A DNA stretch of 64,000 bases from Amycolatopsis eburnea. GTDB lineage: Bacteria; Actinomycetota; Actinomycetes; Mycobacteriales; Pseudonocardiaceae. Positions 56,326-63,810 of the stretch are shown in pieces. The translations under genes were made by a program, and so were the position numbers. The stretch spans positions 124,001 through 188,000 of the forward strand of contig NZ_RSEC01000024.1 in assembly GCF_003937945.1 (NCBI RefSeq), given 5' to 3'. Under the pieces are notes generated by a model that was given only the letters and a program-made list of their open reading frames with translations, ran no database searches and was not told where the DNA came from. Within the stretch, counting starts at the first letter, position 1, and every line of letters starts with the position of its first letter.

Positions 56326-56874
56326 ATGACCTTCACCGACCACGAAACCGTCATCGAGCTCCGGCGCTACACCCTGCACCCGGGGCGGCGTGACGAGCTG
56401 ATCGAGCTGTTCGAGCGCGAGTTCGTCGAGCCGCAGGAGGCTGCGGGCGCGCACTTGTTCGGCCTGTTCCGCGAGCGCGCGTCGCCGGACAAGTTCGTGT
56501 GGCTGCGCGGGTTCCGCTCGATGGCCGAGCGCAAAGCCGCCCTGGAGGAGTTCTACTTCGGCCCGGTGTGGAAGGAGCACCGGGAGGCGGCGAACGCGAC
56601 GATGATCGACTCGGACGACGTCCTGCTGCTGCGCCCGGTCAAGCGCGGGCTTTCCGCGCCACCACCGGGTTCTGGCCTGCACGTGGCGATCTCCCCGCCT
56701 GCCCCGGCGCCGGATTCCGCGTTCGCGGCGTTCGAGACCGAGCCGTCCGAGAACACGTTCCCGCGGTTGCCGGTCCGCGCGGACGGCCCGTTTTCGGTGT
56801 GGTTCAGCCGGACGCCGCTCGGGGCTGGCGTGGAGCTGGAACTGGAGGCGACCACGCGCTCACTGATCCGCTGA
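56326..56874 (+). CDS. NIPSNAP family protein
   Basis: 182 residues. The N-terminal half has the NIPSNAP pattern: IELRRYTLHPGRRDELIELFEREFVEPQEAAGAHLFGLFRE, then FVWLRGFRSMAERKAALEEFYFGPVWKEHR. Ferredoxin-like dimeric barrel; function unknown in bacteria. The C-terminal third (ISPPAPAPDSAFAAF...) is a less conserved beta-rich extension. Overlaps the Nudix gene by 15 nt. Confidence 0.85.
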   Translation: MTFTDHETVIELRRYTLHPGRRDELIELFEREFVEPQEAAGAHLFGLFRERASPDKFVWLRGFRSMAERKAALEEFYFGPVWKEHREAANATMIDSDDVLLLRPVKRGLSAPPPGSGLHVAISPPAPAPDSAFAAFETEPSENTFPRLPVRADGPFSVWFSRTPLGAGVELELEATTRSLIR

Positions 56875-57288
56875 GAGGAGTTCGAGGAGCCCGGCCGGGT
56901 AGAGGATCTTGCGGCCATCGCGGAAGTCCGCGACGTCGACCCAGCGCGCGGTGGCGGGGTCGTCGAGGATCTTCATCTCTTCGCGCTCGTAGAAGGCGGG
57001 GTCGGTGAACGCGGCGTCGTAGAGGAAGGCGATGTCGTGGCGAGGCCCTCCCCACCAGGTGAAGATGTTCTCGAGCACGCCGACCCGCTCGCGGACGAGG
57101 AGTTCGGCGCCGAGCTCCTCGCGGAACTCCCGCGCGAGGGCTTCCTCACCGGTTTCGCCGAACTCGATCCCGCCCCCGAGCGGCCGGCAGAACGACTCGC
57201 CCTTGACGTCGTCGCGCCCTTCGAACACGAGCAGCGCGTCGCCGCGCCGGACGAGCCCGAGCGCGATCGGCCTGATCGAAAACCCCAT
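56860..57288 (-). CDS. Nudix hydrolase
   Basis: 142 residues. The full Nudix box is visible as GGGIEFGETGEEALAREF then REELG (GX5EX7REUXEEXGU), coordinating divalent metal for pyrophosphate hydrolysis. The following WWGGPRHDIAFLYDA segment fits the ADP-ribose/nucleotide-sugar clade, but the substrate is not certain. ATG at 57288 with TAGCGT 6 nt upstream. Confidence 0.9.
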   Translation of the reverse strand: MGFSIRPIALGLVRRGDALLVFEGRDDVKGESFCRPLGGGIEFGETGEEALAREFREELGAELLVRERVGVLENIFTWWGGPRHDIAFLYDAAFTDPAFYEREEMKILDDPATARWVDVADFRDGRKILYPAGLLELLSADQ

Positions 57289-57294
57289 GCACAC

Positions 57295-57300
57295 ACGCTA
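57295..57300 (-). promoter_or_regulatory. -10 element of the Nudix gene
   Basis: TAGCGT on the minus strand, 6 nt before the ATG at 57288. Confidence 0.45.
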
Positions 57301-57308
57301 TCGACTCG

Positions 57309-58202
57309 CTACCCCGGGAGGAAATCTTTGATCGACAACGCCAGTGAACCCGCGTCGAGACCGTGGGCCAGGTCGTGGTCCGCGACACCGCCGTAGGTCC
57401 GGACTTCGGTGTCCCGGCGGACACCGAGCGACCGCAACCGGTGCGGCACGTCGGACAGCGCCTCCGCGACCCAGTGCGCGGACGTTCCGGCCAGGTACGG
57501 CTCGACCAGGACGACCTCCGGTGACGCGGCCAGTGCGGCGGCGCGCAGGCCCGCGGCGTCGAACGGGCGGATCGTCGAGGCGTAGAGCACCGTGACGTCG
57601 AGGCCCGCCGTGGCGCGCAGGACGCGGTCCAGCACCGGGCCGACGGCCACGACCACGCCTCGCGAACCTTCGCGCAGGCGCGTGAAACCGACGCCGAGGT
57701 GCGGCGACGCGTTCTCCTGGGCCGACAAGCGCAGGTAGATCCGGCCGTCACCGGGGATCGACTCGAGCAGCAGCCGGCGTGCCTCGTCCGGGTGGCCCGG
57801 CACGTGCACGGTCCAGCCGGGCAGCGAGTCGATCAGCGCGACGTCGCCCGGGGACTGGTGGGTTCGCCCGGCCGTCGGCATGTCGTAGGAGGCGCCGTAG
57901 GAGACCAGGACTCCGCCGGCCTCTTGGTGCGAGAAGTCGAGCTTGATCTGCTCGAAGGCGCGCTCCACGAGGAACGACGGGAACGTGTGCACGATCGGCC
58001 GCAGGCCGGCGAGCGCCAGTCCGGCGCCCGCGCTGACCAGCAGCTGCTCGCGGATGCCGACGTTGATCACCCGGTCCGGGTGGCGCTCGGCGGCGCCCGC
58101 CAGCTGGGCGGCCGAGATGTCGGCCAGCACGACGGCGACGTCCGGGTCCGCGTCGAGGATCTCTTCGGTGGTGCTCAGGAACGCTTCGCGCATCGACGGC
58201 AT
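57309..58202 (-). CDS. Transketolase C-terminal subunit (split transketolase)
   Basis: 297 residues. Pyrimidine-binding domain and C-terminal domain of a transketolase/DXS-like enzyme: NVGIREQLLVSAGAGLALAG (with the activating Glu), VSYGASYDMPTAGRTHQSPGDVALI, and the C-terminal domain ending EVVLVEPYLAGTSAHWVAEAL. Works with the N-terminal half 1 nt upstream. Ordinary transketolases are single chains of about 650-700 residues; this pair totals about 527 and belongs to the two-gene type seen in pathways other than core metabolism. Exact sugar unknown. Confidence 0.88.
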   Translation of the reverse strand: MPSMREAFLSTTEEILDADPDVAVVLADISAAQLAGAAERHPDRVINVGIREQLLVSAGAGLALAGLRPIVHTFPSFLVERAFEQIKLDFSHQEAGGVLVSYGASYDMPTAGRTHQSPGDVALIDSLPGWTVHVPGHPDEARRLLLESIPGDGRIYLRLSAQENASPHLGVGFTRLREGSRGVVVAVGPVLDRVLRATAGLDVTVLYASTIRPFDAAGLRAAALAASPEVVLVEPYLAGTSAHWVAEALSDVPHRLRSLGVRRDTEVRTYGGVADHDLAHGLDAGSLALSIKDFLPG

Positions 58203-58203
58203 G

Positions 58204-58896
58204 TCAGCCCTTCGGTTCGACGACGGCGACCACCGCGAGCGGGCGGCCGGGGTGGGCGGCGGTGAAGGCGTCGTGGAGCGCGTCGTGGTCGCGGCCGGAC
58301 ACCGTGCGGGTCTCCCAGCCTTCGACGGCGAACCGGCGGGCGATCCCGCCCGGCCAGCCGCGCGTCGACGACTGGTTGTCGATTACCACCGCGGTGAGGT
58401 TCTCCAGGCCGGCGCGGGCCGCGACGACGATCGCCTCGTGGTTCGAGCCTTCGTCGAGCTCGGCGTCGCCGACGAGCGTCACGACCTTCGGCCCGGTCAA
58501 GCCGCGAGCGCGCAGGCCGAGCGCGGTGCCGAGCGCGATCGGGAGGCCGTGGCCGAGCGAGCCGCTGGAGATCTCGACGCCGGGGATCCGGCGCCGGTCC
58601 GGGTGGTGGCCGAGCCGCGACACCGGGTCGGACCACGTCGGGAGTTCCGCTTCGGCGAGGAAGCCCTTGGCGGTGAGCACGGCGTAGTACGCCATCGGGC
58701 CGTGCCCTTTGGACAACAGGAAGCGGTCGCGGTCGGGCTCGCGGAAGTTTTCGGGCGTGACGTCGAGGACGCGGTCGTAGAGCACCCACAGGACGTCCAC
58801 AGTGGACTCCGACGCGGCGCTGTGCTTGTCGTCACCGGTCATCAGCGAGATCAGCCGCGGCAGGTCGGCGTAGCCCGGTTCGGTCGCAGTGGTCAT
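58204..58896 (-). CDS. Transketolase N-terminal subunit (split transketolase)
   Basis: 230 residues. Thiamine diphosphate-binding domain: FLLSKGHGPMAYYAVL, SSGSLGHGLPIALGTALG and the metal-site VGDAELDEGSNHEAI. ATG at 58896 is fixed by a CATGGT -10 6 nt upstream; the ATG at 58911 lies inside the promoter. The promoter has a 19-bp spacer holding a SoxR-like palindrome, so expression may respond to redox-active compounds. Acts with the C-terminal subunit. Confidence 0.88.
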   Translation of the reverse strand: MTTATEPGYADLPRLISLMTGDDKHSAASESTVDVLWVLYDRVLDVTPENFREPDRDRFLLSKGHGPMAYYAVLTAKGFLAEAELPTWSDPVSRLGHHPDRRRIPGVEISSGSLGHGLPIALGTALGLRARGLTGPKVVTLVGDAELDEGSNHEAIVVAARAGLENLTAVVIDNQSSTRGWPGGIARRFAVEGWETRTVSGRDHDALHDAFTAAHPGRPLAVVAVVEPKG

Positions 58897-58902
58897 CTGC
58901 CG

Positions 58903-58942
58903 ACCATGCAACCTCGACTAAACTCGAAGTCAAGGATAGCCT
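58903..58942. promoter_or_regulatory. SoxR-type operator with overlapping divergent promoters
   Basis: The near-palindrome at 58911-58930 (core CCTCGACTAAACTCGAAG) resembles the SoxR box. Minus strand: TTGACT (58933-58928), 19-bp spacer, CATGGT (58908-58903), then 6 nt to the transketolase ATG, an activator-dependent geometry. Plus strand: TCGACT (58914-58919), 17-bp spacer, TAGCCT (58937-58942), then 6 nt to the soxR GTG, a normal geometry that SoxR binding would repress. Confidence 0.75.
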
Positions 58943-58948
58943 GAGCAG

Positions 58949-59410
58949 GTGACGAGGCTCGCTGAACATCTCAGCATTGGACAGGTGGCGGAACGCAGCG
59001 GGGTGCCGCACACGGCACTGCGGTTCTACGAGGAGAAGGGACTGATCAGCTCGGAGCGCTCGGCGGGCAACCAGCGGCGCTATTCGCGCTCGGTGCTGCG
59101 CCGGATCGCGTTCATCCGCGCCGCGCAACGGGTCGGGCTTTCCCTGGAGGACATCAGCTCGGCGCTGGCAACCCTGCCCGAGGACCACGCCCCGACGAAG
59201 GCGGACTGGGCGCGGCTGTCGCGCGACTGGCAGCACGAGCTCGACGCGCGAATCGATGCGCTGCAACGCCTTCGCGACCGCTTGACCGGCTGCGTCGGCT
59301 GCGGCTGCCTGTCCCTGCGCAGCTGCGCGCTCTACAACAACGACGACGAGCTGGCCCGCTACGGCCCGGGCGCGAGCAAACTGCGCCCGGCGGTCGAGGG
59401 CGGCATTTAA
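58949..59410 (+). CDS. soxR: Redox-sensitive transcriptional regulator SoxR
   Basis: 153 residues. MerR-family helix-turn-helix (LSIGQVAERSGVPHTALRFYEEKGLI) and the [2Fe-2S] signature C-x2-C-x-C-x5-C at Cys115, Cys118, Cys120 and Cys126 (GCVGCGCLSLRSC), identical in spacing to E. coli SoxR. In actinobacteria SoxR answers redox-cycling small molecules rather than superoxide. Leaderless GTG start. The shared operator region makes the divergent split transketolase its most likely target here. Confidence 0.95.
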   Translation: MTRLAEHLSIGQVAERSGVPHTALRFYEEKGLISSERSAGNQRRYSRSVLRRIAFIRAAQRVGLSLEDISSALATLPEDHAPTKADWARLSRDWQHELDARIDALQRLRDRLTGCVGCGCLSLRSCALYNNDDELARYGPGASKLRPAVEGGI

Positions 59411-59442
59411 CCGCTTGCCCCCGGCGGGATCCTGGGGAGGAA

Positions 59443-59991
59443 ATGAACGAAAAGCAGTTGATCCGCATCTCAAAGCGGCTGGCGCGGCACCTCCGCCACG
59501 ACCCCGCCGCCCTCGGCCTCACCCTCGCCCCGGACGGCTGGGTGGACGTCGAAACCCTCCTCCGCGCCCTGCGCGCGCACGGGTTCGCGATCACCCGTGG
59601 ACAGCTCGACGAAGTCGTCGAGACGAACAACAAGCGCCGCTTCGCGTTCGACGAAACGGGTACCCGCATCCGCGCGAGCCAGGGCCACAGCGTCACGGTC
59701 GACCTCGGCCTGCCGGACGCGATCCCCCCGGCGGTCCTGTACCACGGCACGGTGCCGAAGTTCCTCGACGCGATCTTCCACGAGGGCCTGCGCCCGATGA
59801 ACCGCCACGCGGTCCACCTCTCGGCTACCACGGACACGGCCCGCACCGTCGCAGCCCGCCACGGAAAGCCGGTCATCCTCCGGGTCGACGCGACGGCGAT
59901 GGCAGCCGCGGGCCACAAGTTCCAGGTGAGCGCGAACGGCGTCTGGCTCACCGCGACGGTCCCGCCGAGCTACCTCACCCGCCTCGCCTGA
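59443..59991 (+). CDS. kptA: RNA 2'-phosphotransferase (Tpt1/KptA family)
   Basis: 182 residues. NAD-dependent removal of a 2'-phosphate from RNA. Conserved blocks: ISKRLARHLRHDPAALGLTLAPDGWVDVETLL, RRFAFDETGTRIRASQGHS, YHGTVPKFLDAIFHEGLRPMNRHAVHLS and NGVWLTATVPPSYL. GGGGAGGA lies just before the ATG. In bacteria, which lack tRNA splicing of the eukaryotic type, the natural substrate is unclear. Its last 17 codons form the first unit of the tandem repeat array that follows. Confidence 0.92.
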   Translation: MNEKQLIRISKRLARHLRHDPAALGLTLAPDGWVDVETLLRALRAHGFAITRGQLDEVVETNNKRRFAFDETGTRIRASQGHSVTVDLGLPDAIPPAVLYHGTVPKFLDAIFHEGLRPMNRHAVHLSATTDTARTVAARHGKPVILRVDATAMAAAGHKFQVSANGVWLTATVPPSYLTRLA

Positions 59992-60565
59992 CCACCACCG
60001 CAATCCAGCAGCGCGGCCACCCCCACCGAGCACGAACCGCGCCCGGCTCACCACGACCGTCCCCGAGCGGCCCCACCCGCCTCGCCCGACCGGCACCGCA
60101 GCCCGGCAGCGCGGGCCCACCGGCGTCCGACTCACCGCGACTGTCCTACCGAGCTACCTCGCCTGACCACCACCGCAATCCAGCAGCGCGGGCCCACCGG
60201 CGTCCGACTCACCACGACTGTCCTACCGAGCTACCTCGCCTGACCACCACCGCAATCCAGCAGCGCGGGCCCACCGGCGTCCGACTCACCACGGCCGTCC
60301 CGCCGAGCTACCTCGCCTGACCACCACCGCAATCCCGGCAGCGCGAGCACCCCCACCGAGCACGAACCGCGCCCGGCTCACCGCGACCGCGCCCGAGCTA
60401 CCTCACCCGTCCCGCCTGACCGGCACCGCAGTCCGGCAGCGCGGGCCCACCGGCGTCCGACTCACCACGGCCGTCCCGCCGAGCTACCTCGCCTGACCAC
60501 CACCGCAGTCCAGCAGCGCGAGCGCCCCCAGCGAGCACGAACGGCGTCCGGCCCGCCGAACCACC
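59939..60565 (+). repeat. Tandem repeat array (about 77-bp unit) derived from the kptA 3' end
   Basis: About eight units from the end of kptA to the end of the convergent tetR. Three units beginning at 60123, 60200 and 60277 are exactly 77 bp apart and nearly identical; units around 60040, 60365, 60453 and 60541 are more diverged or of different length. Each copy contains the kptA terminal coding text (GTCCGACTCACCACGA, then CCGAGCTACCTCGCCTGACC) plus a spacer (CAGCAGCGCGGGCCCACC). No gene was recognised in the array. Confidence 0.85.
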
Positions 60566-61168
60566 TCACCCGTTCCGGCCGACCGCCACCGGCGCCGAAG
60601 TCCGGCGGCGCGGGCGTCCCAGCAACCTTCGGCCCACGTCCAGCAGCTCCGTGCGCAGCTCGTCGTCGCTCAGGCCGGCCAGGTCTGGGGAGCCGCCCGC
60701 CATCGCGATGCCCGTCAGGGTCACCATCGCGTTCACTCGCGCCGTCGCGTCCGGGTCCGGGCCGGCCAGGATGGCCAGCAGCGCCTGGCCGAAGCCCTCC
60801 ATCCCGCCGTGCGCCGACTTCTCGATCGCGCGGATGAGGCCGGGGTCGCTCGAAAACAGCGCCACCAGCGCGCGGTGGCGGATCACCAGGTCGATGAAGC
60901 CCTCCAGCAGCAGGTCCACCTGCGCACCGCGCCGCTTCTGGGCGGCCGCGCGCAGGACCAGCTCGTCCAGGTCGCGCACGCCGGGCTCGGCGACCGCCTC
61001 GGTGATCTCCGCCTTCGTCTTGAAGTGGTAGTAGACCGCGGCCTTCGTGATCCCCAGCGCGTCCGCGATCATCTGCAGCGACGTGCCCTCGACCCCGTGT
61101 TCGGTGAACAGGCGCAGCGCGGTCTGCAGCAGTCGGGTCCGGGTGTCCTCGGCCGGGCCGGCGGTCAT
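60566..61168 (-). CDS. TetR family regulator of the MMPL exporter
   Basis: 200 residues. Helix-turn-helix LLQTALRLFTEHGVEGTSLQMIADALGITKAAVYYHFKTKAEIT. GAGGAGG lies just before the ATG. Divergent from an MMPL transporter with three operator-like copies between. The last residues (RRRTSAPVAVGRNG) are encoded in sequence resembling the final unit of the tandem repeat array, so the natural C-terminus may have been altered by the repeat expansion. Confidence 0.9.
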   Translation of the reverse strand: MTAGPAEDTRTRLLQTALRLFTEHGVEGTSLQMIADALGITKAAVYYHFKTKAEITEAVAEPGVRDLDELVLRAAAQKRRGAQVDLLLEGFIDLVIRHRALVALFSSDPGLIRAIEKSAHGGMEGFGQALLAILAGPDPDATARVNAMVTLTGIAMAGGSPDLAGLSDDELRTELLDVGRRLLGRPRRRTSAPVAVGRNG

Positions 61169-61229
61169 TCTTCCTCCTCAGCGAGCCGTCGGAGCGTACG
61201 TCACTCCCTGTCGATCGGCAAACTGGCTT

Positions 61230-61296
61230 ACTTGCTGTTCGGCAAGTCACATACTTGCCGATCGGCTTGGACCCACACTTGCCGATCGGCTAGCTT
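61230..61296. promoter_or_regulatory. TetR operators and promoter of the MMPL exporter
   Basis: ACTTGC-n6-GCAAGT (61230-61247) is a perfect palindrome; ACTTGCCGATCGGCT occurs twice exactly (61253-61267, 61277-61291), and a partial inverted copy CGATCGGCAA lies at 61212-61221. TTGGAC (61267-61272) and TAGCTT (61291-61296) with an 18-bp spacer are a good promoter overlapped by the two direct copies. Confidence 0.7.
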
Positions 61297-61351
61297 GGAA
61301 AGGAACCTGATGGAGTGAACCGAGCCCGTCCGGGCGAAACGGAGCTGACTC

Positions 61352-63538
61352 GTGGCGACCTTCCTGTACCGGCTCGGCCGGTTGTCCTTCCGACGGCGAG
61401 CGCTGGTCGCCGCCGTCTGGGCGGCCGTCCTCGTGGCGCTCGGGCTGGGCGCCCTGACGCTTTCGGGCCAGCTGTCGAACTCGGTGACGATCCCCGGGAC
61501 CGAGTCGCAGCGGGCGATCGACCAGCTCACCGAGAAGTTCCCGCAGGCCAACGCCGGTGGCGCGACCGCGCGCGTGGTGATCGAGGCGCCGGCCGGGACC
61601 ACGGTGACCGACGCGAAGGGCAAGGCCGCCGTCGAGTCGCTGGTCACGCAGCTGAAGACGGCGCCGAAGGTCGCCGCCGTCGTCGACCCGTTCCAGGCGC
61701 AGTCGATCTCACCCGATCAGCGCGTCGCGCTCGCCCAAGTCAGTTACGGAGCGAAGGCGTACGAGCTGACCGAAGAGGACCGCCAGGCGCTGCAGGCCCC
61801 CGCGGACGCGGCCCGCGCCGCCGGGTTCACCGTCGAGTTCGGCGGTGACGCCGTGCAGGGCATCCCCGAGACCGGCGCCACCGAAGGCCTGGGTGTCGCG
61901 GTCGCCGCGGTCGTGCTGATCATCACGTTCGGCTCGCTGGTCGCGGCCGGCATCCCGCTGCTCACCGCGCTGATCGGCGTCGGCACCGGGATGGGCGGCA
62001 TCTTCCTCGCCTCGGGCTTCCTCGAGCTGAACTCGAACACGCCGATCCTCGCGCTGATGATCGGCCTGGCCGTCGGCATCGACTACGCGCTGTTCATCGT
62101 TTCGCGCTACCGGCACGAGCTGCACCTCGGCCGCGACCCCGAAGAAGCCGCCGGGCGCGCGGTCGGCACCGCCGGCTCGGCCGTCGTGTTCGCCGGGCTC
62201 ACCGTCATCATCGCGCTGGCCGGGTTGACCGTCGTCGGCATCCCGTTCCTCGGCCAGATGGGCGTCGCCGCCGCGGTGACCGTCGCGGTCGCCGTGCTCA
62301 TCGCGCTGACGCTGCTGCCCGCGGTGCTCGGGTTCGCCGGCGCCCGCGTCGCCGGCAGCCGCATCCGGCTGCGCCGCAAGCCGGTCGAACCGACGCACGG
62401 CGAGCGCTGGGCGCGGTTCGTGGCCCGGCACCGGATCCCGGTGCTGCTCGTCGCGCTGGCCGGCATGGCCGTCGTCGCGCTGCCCGCGCTGGGCATGCAG
62501 CTCGGCCTGCCCAACGACAGCACCGCCGCGCCGGAGTCGACGCAGAAGAAGGCCTACGACATCGCGAGCCGCAGCTTCGGCGAAGGCTCCAACGGCCCGC
62601 TGCTGGTCGTCGTCGACACCGGCGCGAGCACCAACCGCCAGGCCGCGCTCGGCCAGGCCGCCGCCGACATCCAGAAGCTGCCCGACGTCGCCGCCGTGAC
62701 GCCGCCGCGCGTCAACCAGACCGGGGACACCGCGCTGCTGACGGTGATCCCGAAGAGCGGCCCGAGCAGCACGCAGACCGAGGACCTGGTGGCCGCGATC
62801 CGCGCCGAGTCGGGCGTGCTGGAGAACGCGACCGGGGCGAAGCTCGCCGTCACCGGCCAGACCGCGGCGAACATCGACGTCTCGGAGAAGCTGTCGGACG
62901 CGATGCTGCCCTACCTCGCGCTGATCGTCGGGCTGGCGTTCGTGCTGCTGATGCTGGTGTTCCGCTCGGTCGTGGTCCCGCTGAAGGCGACGATCGGCTT
63001 CCTCGGCTCGGTCGCGGCGACGTTCGGCGCGGTGGTCGCGGTGTTCCAGTGGGGCTGGCTGACCGACCTGCTCGGCGTCGAGTCGACCGGGCCGATCATG
63101 AGCATGCTGCCGATCCTGCTGATCGGCGTGCTGTTCGGGCTCGCGATGGACTACCAGGTGTTCCTGGTGACGCGGATGCGCGAGGAGCACGTCCACGGCG
63201 CGGAGCCGCAGGAGGCCATGGTCACCGGCTTCCGCCACGGCGCGCGCGTGGTCGTCGCGGCCGCGCTGATCATGATCAGCGTGTTCGCCGGCTTCGTCCT
63301 GGCCGAGTCGGCGCTGATCCAGTCGATCGGCTTCGCGCTGGCGTTCGGCGTGCTGGTGGACGCGTTCGTGGTCCGGATGACCCTGGTCCCGGCCGTGATG
63401 TCGCTGCTCGGCCGCGGCGCGTGGTGGCTGCCGAAGTGGCTCGACCGCATCCTGCCGGACGTCGACGTCGAGGGCGAGAAGCTCACGAAGCACCTGGACG
63501 AGCCGGAAGAACGCGAACTGGTCGGCGCGAGCCGCTGA
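61352..63538 (+). CDS. MMPL/RND family membrane exporter
   Basis: 728 residues, 12 membrane helices in two halves, each with a large extracytoplasmic loop (about 35-165 and 390-520). The central helices carry LALMIGLAVGIDYALFIVSRYRHE and GVLFGLAMDYQVFLVTRMREEH, the paired GIDYALF/AMDYQVF motifs whose Asp-Tyr pairs carry protons. Length and lack of a C-terminal extension fit drug/antibiotic-type MMPL (ActII-3-like) rather than MmpL3. GTG start with GGAG 9 nt upstream. Controlled by the divergent TetR. Confidence 0.92.
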   Translation: MATFLYRLGRLSFRRRALVAAVWAAVLVALGLGALTLSGQLSNSVTIPGTESQRAIDQLTEKFPQANAGGATARVVIEAPAGTTVTDAKGKAAVESLVTQLKTAPKVAAVVDPFQAQSISPDQRVALAQVSYGAKAYELTEEDRQALQAPADAARAAGFTVEFGGDAVQGIPETGATEGLGVAVAAVVLIITFGSLVAAGIPLLTALIGVGTGMGGIFLASGFLELNSNTPILALMIGLAVGIDYALFIVSRYRHELHLGRDPEEAAGRAVGTAGSAVVFAGLTVIIALAGLTVVGIPFLGQMGVAAAVTVAVAVLIALTLLPAVLGFAGARVAGSRIRLRRKPVEPTHGERWARFVARHRIPVLLVALAGMAVVALPALGMQLGLPNDSTAAPESTQKKAYDIASRSFGEGSNGPLLVVVDTGASTNRQAALGQAAADIQKLPDVAAVTPPRVNQTGDTALLTVIPKSGPSSTQTEDLVAAIRAESGVLENATGAKLAVTGQTAANIDVSEKLSDAMLPYLALIVGLAFVLLMLVFRSVVVPLKATIGFLGSVAATFGAVVAVFQWGWLTDLLGVESTGPIMSMLPILLIGVLFGLAMDYQVFLVTRMREEHVHGAEPQEAMVTGFRHGARVVVAAALIMISVFAGFVLAESALIQSIGFALAFGVLVDAFVVRMTLVPAVMSLLGRGAWWLPKWLDRILPDVDVEGEKLTKHLDEPEERELVGASR

Positions 63539-63544
63539 GCCATC

Positions 63545-63578
63545 GGTTGTCCACAACCCCGCGGGGTTGTGGACAACC
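63545..63578. terminator. 34-bp perfect palindrome holding two DnaA-box sequences
   Basis: GGTTGTCCACAACCCCG followed at once by its complement, 6 nt after the exporter stop. As RNA it gives a very stable stem (terminator). As DNA it contains TTGTCCACA at 63547-63555 and its complement at 63568-63576, the actinobacterial DnaA-box consensus, facing each other. The following 63579-63651 has a TAGACT and a GC-rich inverted segment but no gene. Confidence 0.65.
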
Positions 63579-63651
63579 AGGCTCCGGCCGCGGGAGTTGT
63601 CGGCCGCCGCCGATAGACTGGACGTGGGACGCCCCCCGGGGAGGGCGGGGG

Positions 63652-63810
63652 TCAGCTCACCAGCCAGAAGACGGCGCCGCCGATGGCCAGCAGGGCCGCG
63701 ACGCCCAGGACGACGGCCATGAACTTGGCCGTCTTCCACGTCGAATAGACCCCGCCCACCAGGAAGCCGCCGAGGGCGAGCAGCAGGACGCCGATGACGC
63801 TGTTGCTCAC
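63652..63810 (-). CDS. Small membrane protein downstream of hisB
   Basis: 52 residues from a GTG that overlaps the hisB stop (GTGA). Two hydrophobic segments: [19 protein letters not shown] and [22 protein letters not shown], separated by TWKTAK. Translational coupling to hisB indicates it is a real gene. No function known. Confidence 0.75.
   Translation of the reverse strand: MSNSVIGVLLLALGGFLVGGVYSTWKTAKFMAVVLGVAALLAIGGAVFWLVS

Noticed and set aside
63579..63651. Possible small RNA with TAGACT -10 after the DnaA-box palindrome.
   Set aside because: No suitable -35 at 16-19 bp and no clear terminator beyond a GC-rich segment; not enough to call.
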